Shown: positions 27,601 to 37,400 of the stretch, piece by piece
Layout of the letters: each line of letters opens with the position of its first letter
How positions within the stretch are numbered: position 1 is the stretch's first letter
Assembly (NCBI GenBank): GCA_947034885.2
Contig: OX344754.2
Location: forward strand, 9,493,001 to 9,557,000
Length of the DNA stretch: 64,000 bases
Source of the DNA: Thuidium tamariscinum
Lineage: Eukaryota; Streptophyta; Bryopsida; Hypnales; Thuidiaceae
Direction: 5' to 3'
Made by a program: the position numbers and the translations under genes
Notes under the pieces: model-generated
The model's database searches: none
What the model saw: the letters and a program-made list of their open reading frames with translations, nothing else
What the model was told of the DNA's origin: nothing

Positions 27601-28258
27601 CAAGTTCATTCCGTGATCCAGGCAGTGAAGACAGTTTGCGAAGGCATTCTAATACACTTAAGGAATCATGATGATTGGGAGGGAGAGGAGGACGAGAGAA
27701 CCCGGACAATGCTGGACTACTAAGTGTACTACGGAAGGTAGTGGGAATGGATAAATCTACCACACATGGGAAAACAACATTTGAAGAAGATGGTTGCCAA
27801 GCTTTAACTAGCGTCTCACCTTCAGAATCACTAGACAACTCTATGACAGGTTCCAAAAGCTCGTGTTTCACATTGAAACCAATTGTATTCTCGGAGCATC
27901 CACTACCTAGGGACTCCACTTTTACATGATAGGGTAATGGGTGTTTACCCTTGGACATATCAGAAGTAGATGTTAGTATTTCAGTTGAAGGTGGCAAGAG
28001 CTTCGACAAGAGACCATAAACTCTATAACGTCCTGCAGAAAGAAGCCAATAGAATCCTTCATGATCACTACATCTTGACTGCAAAATAGACTCCTTAACA
28101 ACACTGTAGTCTCCTTGGACTTCTTCCTCTACAACAATAGAAGAAGGGGTGAATCCAAACCGGACATGGAGGAGATCAGCGTGCACCCGAACAAAACCTT
28201 GACTATCTAGTGGTAAAAAAAATGGGACATCATGACCTTTAGCAACAATACTAGCCAT
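24644..28258 (-). CDS. MULE-like transposase with SWIM zinc finger (2 exons)
   Basis: Exon 1 is 28258-26117 and exon 2 is 26026-24644, joined across a 90-nt GT/AG intron in phase 0, giving about 1174 residues with no internal stop. Residues 293-378 hold a Cys/His cluster (C293, C299, C304, C343, C349, C370, H376, H378) like the GCM/WRKY-type finger of MULE and FAR1 proteins. The region from about 530 to 714 has the order expected of a MULE DDE domain: Asp551 (VYDSTY), Asp600 (CDSAQAN), FHW at 631-633, and a possible Glu near 693. A SWIM-type C-x-C...C-x-H motif lies at C1107, C1109, C1129, H1131. VIELSSDSEGE at 138-148 looks like a SUMO-interacting motif. Position inside a TIR/TSD-bounded unit argues for a transposase rather than a domesticated FAR1-like factor. 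Assignment of the catalytic residues is by motif order only. Confidence 0.8.
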
Positions 28259-28936
28259 AGTGAAGCATTAAAGAAAAGTAGAAAACTAGAGGCAAGACCA
28301 GTACAAAGAAGCAAGAAATGATGTTTGCGAGTGCAAGGGATGTGAATATGAAGGATAAAATTATAGGGTTGTTGGAAATGAATGGAATTTTTTTCATGGA
28401 TGTAGTAAAATTTGAAATTGGATTGATGATTTGAATGGTCATTCATCAATGAATATCATATGAAGATTTGATATAGAAGAAGGTACATTAATAGTAGGTG
28501 AAATGGAGTTGGGTAAGGCTGCGTACTGCATGGCATCAATTAGCGTATCACCAATAATAAATGAATTATAATATGAAGAATATTGATATGTATCAGACGA
28601 AGTTGTTAGTGTTAAAACTGTCGCTAACAAAAGACGGTAAGCCGTCATGCATTGGAGTTGATGATGACGTACGACATGTTTAGAATTATAATTATACATC
28701 TAGTGAGAGGTTAAGAATCTAGTGGTTGATGATGATTCAAATTGCAAATAAAACTAGCCGTTATGTAGTGATGAAATGAAACTATATCCTTACAAAGAGG
28801 AGTCCTTGAAGTCTCATAGATTATAAAAGCTTGATGAGCATCATGAGGTAGCAGATATAAATGCGAGTTAGGAAGAAGGTGTGGTCTAGTATAGCAAATG
28901 TTGATATTGTAATGCTTTGATAGTTGATTATTTCAG
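28259..28936. promoter_or_regulatory. Divergent promoter region between transposase and gene B
   Basis: A 678-bp spacer separates the transposase start (minus) from the gene B start (plus), so it should drive both. It contains AGCCGTTA (28756-28763), identical to half of the palindrome repeated in gene C intron 1, and the small inverted repeat GACGGTAAGCCGTC (28633-28646). No TATA position is asserted. Confidence 0.45.
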
Positions 28937-29510
28937 ATGCAAGAGCACTTGCTTTCTCCATTGTTAGTATTGGATACTGTAGTTACAGGTACGAAGAAGA
29001 AGAGGAGGAAAAGTAGCTTTCGTTTTTCAAGTAGAAGGCAATTGTTAAATGCTAGAATGATTAGGCAGTTGTCCCGAATGAGTGCAACAGATTTGTTGAG
29101 CACAAGGAGGAATTTAACATATGAAGGTATAGTTCCTTGTGAAGCAATAAGAGAGGATATTGTAGAGGTTGGGCATACTTCTTGTGAAGCTCAACCAGAG
29201 ATTGCCTCTAGCTATAGTGATTGTGATCAAAACATTGACGAAGAAGAAGATGAAGTAGACGAAGACAAAGAAGAAGAACAGCAACACCAATCTATAGTAC
29301 CAGCACTGGAGTTGGAAGTAGAGCTAGGAGGTACAAACAAAATGGTACGTAAATAATTTTCTCCAAGCAATGGTAAATTAGAAAGTACGTGAAATTTTGT
29401 TTGTGACACATTTACAGGAACTTTATATCATTTTGTGCGCGTCGGAAGCACGATTCCAACGGTATATAGCACGTAAAAAATGGATGCATATTGAGTGTTT
29501 TACGGCCTAA
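28937..29510 (+). CDS. Gene B: small basic/acidic protein of the transposon (2 exons)
   Basis: Exon 1 is 28937-29344 (donor GTACGT) and exon 2 is 29418-29510 (acceptor TTTACAG), phase 0, giving 166 residues ending ..ARKKWMHIECFTA. Residues 19-50 are strongly basic (GTKKKRRKSSFRFSSRR), suggesting a nuclear localisation or nucleic-acid contact; residues 99-115 are nearly all Asp/Glu. No known domain is recognised. The ATG follows directly after TTATTTCAG, which looks like a splice acceptor, so there may be an upstream leader exon. Single-exon reading would end at 29356 instead. It shares its promoter region with the transposase, which fits a second transposon-encoded function, as accessory proteins are in some MULEs; its role is unknown. 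Confidence 0.5.
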
Positions 29511-29892
29511 AAACTAAAACAGCATCTTGGAATCTTTCCTGAAATCTTCAGAATTCGCTGATTTTTAGGCCAAATCCAGGCCTCCGAGTTTTAGTAGTTT
29601 TTTGGCGATTTTTGTAAAATCACTCGAGTGTCCAAAAAATCTGAAAAAAATTAGAGGAAATCTGACCCGTAGAATCTTTGGGTACAAATTTTTTTGGCTT
29701 GAAATCTTGAAAATTGAAGAAGTTATTCAAAAGATTCCCTTGAGGTACATCTACCAATTCTATACTTGTTTTTTTTTTGTTTTTTTTTTGAGACTTGCTT
29801 CAACCTAAGCCTTGTTGTTTCTTCGCACGTTGTCTTTGAAGGCGCTGGAGCATCAACATACAGAAGAAGAGGAGGGCGGAGAAGCTATCACG
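29511..29892. other. Spacer and leader between genes B and C
   Basis: Contains a long T-run near 29766-29790 and becomes GC-richer from about 29830, where the leader of gene C probably starts. No other gene seen. Confidence 0.4.
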
Positions 29893-32800
29893 ATGGAGAA
29901 AAGGGAGGCTGCAGCAGAGGCTGCGGCGGAATCAGAGCGGCGAGCTGAGCGTGGAAAAACGGCGATCCAAGAAAATGAGTGGACAGCAAGTGCGGCGACT
30001 GAGGCAAATCCAGGTGCGAGGGTTTTTTTTGGCCTTCCTAGACCCCAGCCGTTGACGGCTGCGCTTTTTCCGATTCTACTTCGCTTTCAATAATGCTTAG
30101 AATTTTGCTGATGTCTGCACCTGTAATAGACAGTCATTAACGGCCACTGTTTTCTGAATTTCAGTTTAGGGTATTCACTGCTACAATTCTGTAAAGCATT
30201 ATAATTTTTGGAGCCTTGTTGAACCCCAGCCGTTAACGGCTATGGTTTTCGAGATTTAGATTTGCTTCCAATAGATACTGTGAAGTAGTCAAATGCTGAA
30301 ATTTTCGAGCCATCCTAGACCCCAGCCGTTGACGGCCGTGCTTCCAACACATTCATTTTTTTCTTTAGAACATTAGGGATTTGATCAAATGCTGAAATTT
30401 TTTAGACCTTCTTAGACCCCAACCGTTAACGGCCACGCTTTTAGAGACATAAATTTGTTGTCTAATTATGCTACATCTCTGAACACTTGCCAAATGCTGA
30501 AATTTTTAGGACTTCTTAGACCCCAGCCGTTAACGGCCACGCTTTCAGAGACATAAATTTGTTGTCTAACTATGCTACATTTTTTAACACTTGCCAAATG
30601 CTGAATTTTTAGGACTTCTTTGACCCCAGCCGTTGACGGCCACGCTTTTAGAGACATAAATTTGTTGTCTAAATATGCTACAATTTTGAATACTTGCCAA
30701 ATGCTGAAATTTTTTGGGACTTCTTTTACCATAGCTGTTCAAGACTACATTTTTTAAAAACTTGCATTTACTTTTGATGTATGCTAGATTGTTATAAAAT
30801 TGTCACATGCTGAATTCCTTTAGGACTTCTCAGACCCCAGCCGTTGACGACCACACTTTTAGAGACTTGCATTTGCTTCTAATACATGCTATGTACTTGA
30901 TTTTATGCTGAAATTTTTGGGCCTCCTTAGATCACATCTATTAATACTTCCTATATTAAATTGCATAATTTTTGGTACATATGCATAAACTACAACTTCT
31001 TCTAATCTTTTTGTACACATTGTTCTTGAGATGTTGACAGAAGGAGATCCACAAGCACAAACAGTAGATGCTGCACTTCAGCTTCTATCTCAAGATCAAT
31101 TGGAGTTAGAGTTGCATGGATTCTTGAAGAAGGAGACTGTGAATACTTCTTCTCTTCTTGAGCAGTTGAGGTATCAACCACGAGCTAAATCCATAATCAA
31201 CATTCCTTTGTGCCGTATGATCTCTCTACCGGTGGTGAGGCCTTTCTTGAAGAATGATGTTATGAATTTAGCTGCACACTTTGTTACTTGTGGTTACATG
31301 GAAGGAAATGGAGTTTTCTATGTTGCCTTGGAGAACAATGAGGGGAAAACAGTAGATGTCACGGATGACATTATCAAAACATGGAGTCCAAACTGGGTGA
31401 GAGCAAATGTTGCATTTGAGAGAGAATTGCAAAATAATGAAGATCTCAAAGCTTTTTCTGGCAAGATGTTTATGGTGTGGGATGGCAACCATCGTTTACA
31501 AGCATGGTTGCCTCTTATCAACCGAGATCATGCGGACGACTTTCAATGGCATTATGCTGTTGAAAGTATCATTTTGGAGGTCAAAGGGGATGTTGCGACT
31601 ATGTTGACAGCATTGCATGAAGTCAATTGGTATTCCCTTATGTTTCTCTATCAATTTTCATTTTATTCAATTCCTTAGTTTTCAAAGTTTATGTAATTTG
31701 GAATATTGAATGTACCACTATTCTATCTTCTTTAGTTCAATGTTTACTTCATCAATTCTAATACAATAAATTTTGTTTTGGCAGGCGAAACTAGAAGTCT
31801 CATGTCTCCATAAATCTTGTTCACAAGCTCTATCGCATTCAAAGTATTGCTGGATAGCCACTCTCATACTTTGAGAAACTTGTTTCTAAGGAGGATCTTA
31901 TTGCAGCTGAAGCTAAGCAAAAGTCAAAACAAAGAACTTGGTTCACTCTAACTCTGGAGGCTCTAAATGGATTCTTATATCAGGTTTACTTTTTTATTTC
32001 CTTTTTTCACTTCATATTTCCTTGAATGTTTAGGCTTCTTCACATTTGCACTTTCTTTCATTTGATTTTATATCTCTTCATCAAGTATGCAAAACATTTG
32101 TTATCATGTGCAATTTTATTTATTCTTATACATTCTTTACTTTGTGCAGCAAGAGTTGGGGGATGCTGCTGTTGCGGCTCAAAGAAAATTCTATGAGAAG
32201 TATCCCAATCCAACAAATTGGACTTCAAATGCAGTTTCTGAGTGGGTCTCCAAAGCTGTTGACAAGGTCAAGATAGCTTCCCATTCAGAATTGAAGAAGC
32301 AACTTCCCATTGCTGATCCGAAGCATACGACCGCATTTTTGGAGCAGATAAAGCTTCATTATGAAACTCATGATGACAATCCAGAGATGACCCAGGAGAA
32401 ACTTTGGATGTTGGCAACTTCAGCGATGAATACTTCCATGAAGATCAAGTGGCTTGAGAGATGGAATAAGTCTCCTTCTCTTTGTGAGGCTCTCAGATTT
32501 CCTAAACCGAAATTCAGTGACATTGACTTTCCTGAGTGGCTTCATAAAACTACATGGTGGGCTCAGGTGAATACTTATCTTTCTTTCCTACTATTTTAAT
32601 ACTACTTCTTTGAATCTTTTGAGTCAATCAAACCATTCTTCTAATTTACAATTTGTATACATGGCAGTTGGCTATTGAGACAGAAAAACTTTTCAATGCT
32701 ATAGTGGCTGATTTGGACGTGTCTATTAACTATCTTCCCGATGGTATGGATCCCTTGCCTACCATTTTTGATTATGTGGAGACAATGCGCATACTGTTGT

Positions 32801-35095
32801 GGGATACTGCATTCTTCCGTGAATTTGCTGTAGATAAGGGAGTTCACAAGAACAATAAGATAGACAAGCAACTGAACTTCAAATCAGCCATGCAGAGGGT
32901 ACTTTATAGGTACTTCAAGTACATTCTTTTTCCTGCCAAAGCCATTTCCAGAACTCCTACTTTCTTTACCAATTATTTGGACAAAGAAAGTGAAGAGTGC
33001 ATGTTCACAAATGGGATCATGAAATCTTGGGATCCCATACATTGGGAAAGATGTGGGTGGTATTTGAATTGTCCTCTCAAAAGACCACATATTTTTGACA
33101 TTGTCCTTCGAGATTCTATTGAGCCCGCCTTCAAAGGTACAACTATAGTTGTTCCTAAAGTGGTTGATAAGGATGCAACCAAGAAGACTAGGAAGACCAA
33201 GTCAAAGAAAGTGGTGGTTGATCTTGATGATTCTAATGAAGATGTACCAGTTGAAGACACTCTCAAGCACCTTGTTGTCACTAGACCTTCTTCTTCCAAT
33301 GTTCAAGAAAAACTCCCTGCTTCAAAGCGCCAGAAGACATCTTTTACTTCTGTGGTTTTGGTACCAACCTCCTCTCCTACCTTTGAGCTACCTCCTAAGC
33401 TTAAAGGTATGATGAGTACTTCGGCTCCTTTGTCTATCAATCATACATCTCTTAATCTAATCTTGAATGATTCTTTATTAGAATTGTTGAAGAGAAGAAG
33501 AAGAATGGTACATTTGGTATATCATATAACAACATTGTGGCTTTTCTCTCAAAGGTGAGTTCATTCTTTCTATTTGTTTGTTTTTTATCTCATTTTTATT
33601 GTTATGAAATCTTACATGTTCTATATAATTTACATCTTCTCATTTTTTTTATGACTTTGACATCTTTTATCATGAATTAACATTTCTGAAATTTTATCTT
33701 TGTAGGTTGGTGAAGGCAGAGAGTTCTTTTTTGATGGAAAAATACAAAAAAGACCAGCTGTGGACCTCATCATTGCTGAATATCCAGATGGTCTTCCAGT
33801 TCCAGGTGTTTCAAATCCACCATCTCAAATTCCACATTGGAATGCTAGCATTCCAAGTTTTCTTCATGTGATGATGGCGTTCTCTCTTACTTATCTTCAT
33901 GATGATGGAGCATTTCTTCTATTTTTACCTGACAGTTCTACAGTGAAAAGAGAAGTGGCTGGATTCTTCAAGAATTACAAATTGAAGATGAAGGATGAGT
34001 GGACTATCATAAATTGCTTACATTTGGCACATCCTATGAACCCATCCAAATTTGTAAGTAGTAATTTTAATCTTTTACTTCTACTTTTGACTCAATTGTT
34101 ATTACACTTTGTTTGATTTCAAATGTACCTTCTAATTTGAATTTGATTTTGATTTGCAGACATTGAAGTTCAAGGCTTTGTTGTTGGTTCAATCATTTGC
34201 CTCTCCTACCGCTAGACTACCTCAAGAGCTTCAGATTTCTATTGATCCTTCAATTCTCGAGGTTGATTTAGCCACAGATGACGTCCTCTTCAACTCTATC
34301 ACGACAACAACTCAATCATGTGGAAAGGAAGATGGCAAGCCATGGAGGGGTGCTAAGGAGAAGTCTGAGGTTCTAATGAAGCTTTTTGTTCATGGCTTGA
34401 GCCCTACAAGTAGTATTGTCGCAGATATGACTGCCTCTATAGGTATTGTAATCTACATTATTGAATCATTATTTTTCTATTTTGTGATTTGATTGTTTTT
34501 ATCTACCCTTCAATTTTGATGTTCTTATCATGCCAATGTTGTGTCTTAATCAGGTTCTTCCATCAGAGCAGCTCATTCATCTAATTGCCATATCCTAGCA
34601 TTAGAAATGATGCCAAGCTCTTTGATGAGGTTCTCAAGCCATTACAAACACCTACAACCATCTCCAAGACTCTTGATTCTTCTACCACAGGCGATGGTAT
34701 GGACATTGATGATGACTCTTCAATTGAAGATGTCGAACTACTTGACTTATGTGAGTAAGTCTTATTTATGTTTATTTCTCTTTTAACAATTTCAATTCAA
34801 AATTCTTTACTTAATATTCTAATTTGCTACTACATACTCAAATATATGGCTTGTTGTTTGCAGTTGGATGAATCCATCACCAAGACAGACCTTGCCTTTT
34901 TATCGACACCTTGGATTTTTTAGAAGTCCTACTTTGAGTCCTCAGGGTTTGCCTACATATGCTGAAGATTTAGCTTTAGCTTATGCTAATGTTTCATCTT
35001 ATTCATCTTCAGTCTCTTTATCACCTCGTAGATCTTATGATCCTAGGGTATGTTCTTATTTTGAACTCAGTGCATCTGAGTCAGACGATATTTGA
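29893..35095 (+). pseudogene. Gene C: ParB/sulfiredoxin-like domain protein, 10 exons, probably inactivated copy
   Basis: Exons: 29893-30013, 31041-31629, 31785-31983, 32150-32566, 32668-33406, 33493-33554, 33706-34053, 34160-34442, 34554-34754, 34864-35095; about 1063 codons. Exon 1 encodes an Ala/Glu-rich start (MEKREAAAEAAAE). Exon 2 carries, at residues 99-200, a ParB/Srx-like pattern: a strand with VVRPF, a helix NDVMNLAAHF, and the box WDGNHRLQAW (GNHR at 189-192), the signature loop of that fold. Exon 5 holds a linker with basic clusters (KKTRKTKSKK, SKRQKTS). Exon 7 has VDLIIAEYPDG followed by a helix and DDGAFLLFLP, reminiscent of motif IV and the next strand of N6/N4 methyltransferases, without the canonical DPPY. 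Exon 3 contains two in-frame TAG codons (31792-31794 and 31855-31857) and exon 9 changes frame near 34595, also mismatching the phase of exon 8. All other junctions agree in phase, so the gene was functional recently. Read-through or tissue-specific splicing cannot be excluded. Confidence 0.6.
30014..30960. repeat. Palindrome-centred minisatellite in gene C intron 1 (about 10 units of 85-107 bp)
   Basis: Each unit carries CCCCAGCCGTTAACGGCC or a variant. The 12-bp core GCCGTTAACGGC is a perfect palindrome at 30229-30240 and 30526-30537. It is present with one change (GTTGAC) at 30048-30059, 30325-30336 and 30629-30640, and with other small changes at 30422-30433 and 30840-30851. Degenerate copies lie near 30133, 30733 and 30935. 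The rest of the unit (GCTGAAATTTTT upstream, CACGCTTTTAGAGACATAAA downstream) diverges more. The core is better conserved than the spacer DNA, which suggests selection for a protein-binding site. The array fills most of the 1027-nt intron. Confidence 0.85.
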
Positions 35096-35940
35096 GTTTG
35101 ATTTTATGATTTCATATTTCATTTCTATTTACTTTATTTCAGATTGAATTTAACTATGCATGATGTGGCAACAATCCCAATTAATGGCCTAAGACTTCAC
35201 CCTATGCCCAAATTGAACAATAAAATTATGAGTCTTGAATTACACTACATTATTAAACTTTATAAAATTCTACATAGTACACTTTAACTTGGAATTCAAC
35301 TAAACTACTAGCATTGGATTTGTTTTTAGAAGAATTTTTTTTGACTAAGATAGTCCAAAAATAAAGGCATTCACTAGAAAAATAGTTGCTTAATTCATTC
35401 TAGGTTAATACATATATTTAGTATATAATATATGACTATCATGTATATTTTAAATATTTTCTATCCAAGATTTTTTTTGTTTTTAATTTTAAAGCATTGT
35501 TATAAAAATAAAATAAAATAAGACATGACCATTTTCATTCTTTAAATTTACATAAAGACCAACAATTAAGACTACATTTATTCCTTAGTCATAAGCTCAA
35601 AACCATTGTTCATGATATAGTGCTTGTAATATTTTGCCTATCACCAAATTTATATTCGACCTTTACAATCCATGTTTATTGCCCCTTCTATTTTTAACTT
35701 GATAAATGTCCTCCTTAAATAATGGTGTTATGATGTATTGTATTTTTTTCATATATGTCTTTGTAGTAAGATATCCTAGACTACTGGATTCACTTATTTT
35801 CATCATCATGTGTTGTTTACAAAATATTTCCTATTTTTTATAATATTCCAATTTAAAAATATATTTTGGTTCAATTTTGGAGGACAAAATCACATAGTAA
35901 CATATTCATTTGTTTTTCATTTGGACTATAGATCCTTGCA
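35096..35940. other. 3' non-coding part of the 12-kb element
   Basis: AT-rich DNA between the end of gene C and the right terminal repeat. No gene recognised; it should include the gene C 3' end. Confidence 0.4.
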
Positions 35941-36053
35941 TTTAATTCCACGGTCATAGGTCCCTAACAGATTTAGGAATCTTAAATGGATAAAAAAATG
36001 GAGGCTCACAGGCTCACAGGCTCATGCTCACAGGCTCACAAACTAGCATCCCC
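35941..36053 (-). repeat. Right terminal inverted repeat region of the 12-kb element
   Basis: In reverse complement it reads GATGCTAGTTTGTGAGCC, an array of TGTGAGCC/GCATGAGCC words, and then the block at 35941-35964, matching 24286-24309 at 22 of 24 positions. The outer and inner blocks occur in the same order as in the left arm but 89 bp apart instead of 205. Confidence 0.8.
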
Positions 36054-36063
36054 GATTAGATAC
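36054..36063. repeat. Right target-site duplication of the 12-kb element
   Basis: GATTAGATAC, identical to 24071-24080. Confidence 0.85.
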
Positions 36064-37400
36064 TTACTACTAAAGCTGTGTACATGACTAAATCAAATTC
36101 TCCTAACAAAGATTAAATATTTTTATCCTTGTGTATGAGTTTCTTATGAAATCATTGAAAGCAGCCAAGGTTGTAGTTTGAGCAGTAGAAGTGATAGTAG
36201 AAAATCCCATGGAGTAAATGACATGCTTACACCACTTGCAAATAAATCCAACTATAAGTTTTAGTACTAATTTATGAGAAGATGAGCTATTGTTGATAAA
36301 AAGCAAGCCCATTGTAAGAAAAATTATATTATTGGTGTACATTCAAGTTTCAAAATATACATCAGCACTTGATATAATTTTACTTACAACAAGCTTGCTT
36401 CCATTTGGCTTGGAATATTTACTTCAACAACATATCTCCCAAAAATATTATTTATACTTACAAGGCCTCACAAAATTTCAACCCTCAACTTTGAACTTAA
36501 CCACTCCAATACCATAGTGGACCATTGGTTTTATTATTTGGAAAATATTTTGTCTATCCTATGCACTAATTCAATTTGTTTGCATGTATTGACTTAAAGA
36601 GAGATACTCTATACTTTTCTAATTTGATGTTTCTTTCTACAACTCCAATTCTCACGGATGCTTGCAAATTGATTGACCCTTTTAAAGATTTTTTATGTCA
36701 TTGTAATTGATTTTAATGTTATATCACATTGTAACACATAGAGATGTATATTAAAGGGATGAACATTTCACAAAATAACTAATGGAGACCTTCCTATCTA
36801 CTTGTCCATTTTCATATTTTTGCTTATCTTATTATCAGTGATTTCAATTATATATTGGACCAACATTCTATTTTTGAGAGCTACAATCTTTTTTCAATAG
36901 AATATTAGGCAATGTATATTTTTCTATGTTTAGCAAATGAAATCATTGATTTGCTACATATTCTAAGGGTGATATTGATTTGGAAGATGAATGGACACTC
37001 TTTTGGATGAATAATTCAAATTTCATCAACATTTTCATTTACATCTACATAAACAATGGATTACTTATGTAGATGTCAATAGTTGCATTACTCCAACAAA
37101 TGTTGCTTTTTCCACTATCTAAATCAAATGAAAAAAATCCCTACTATTTCATAAAGAAGGGATTGGCAAGAAGGATATAGAAAGGGGATTTCAATTTCAT
37201 TTCTTTGTCTCTTTTGTCACTTTCATTTGGTAAAAGTTCTTTTTAATATCTTCACTCTACTTCTTAATAAGAACCTTTAGTAGCCATTTGGTACCAGCAT
37301 CAAACCATTGCAAGAATCAAAAGGATTTTTTCCCATTCATTAGAAGTCATGTATACTTTATTTTCAATTGATATTGGCTTGTATAGTCTCCGCTTGTGGC
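36064..37400. other. AT-rich spacer
   Basis: No gene or structured repeat that I can support. Confidence 0.4.

Larger units (their letters stand above)
24081..36053. mobile_element. 12-kb Mutator-like DNA transposon carrying three genes
   Basis: An 11,973-bp unit bounded by inverted termini (5' ..GACGCTAGCATGTGAGC; reverse complement of the 3' end ..GATGCTAGTTTGTGAGC) and by the perfect 10-bp direct repeat GATTAGATAC. It contains a transposase gene with MULE-like DDE and SWIM regions (24644-28258, minus), a small gene B (28937-29510, plus), and a ten-exon ParB-like gene C (29893-35095, plus) with a palindromic repeat array in its first intron. Transposase and gene B are divergent from a shared 0.68-kb spacer. 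The size, TSD length and transposase type agree with an autonomous MULE. Gene C does not resemble a standard MULE gene and is best called cargo or an accessory gene. Confidence 0.85.

Noticed and set aside
24644-28258. Domesticated FAR1/FHY3-like transcription factor
   Set aside because: Domain order would allow it, but the gene lies inside a unit with matching TIRs and a perfect TSD, which favours a transposase.
30014-30960. Regular repeats resembling a CRISPR array
   Set aside because: Eukaryotic intron context, diverging spacer sequence that is itself repeated, and no cas genes. It is a minisatellite with a palindromic core.
33407-33481. Intron with acceptor TTATTAG in gene C
   Set aside because: It keeps the wrong frame. 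Using the acceptor ending at 33492 gives EKKKNGTFGISYNN, which splices in phase to the next exon.
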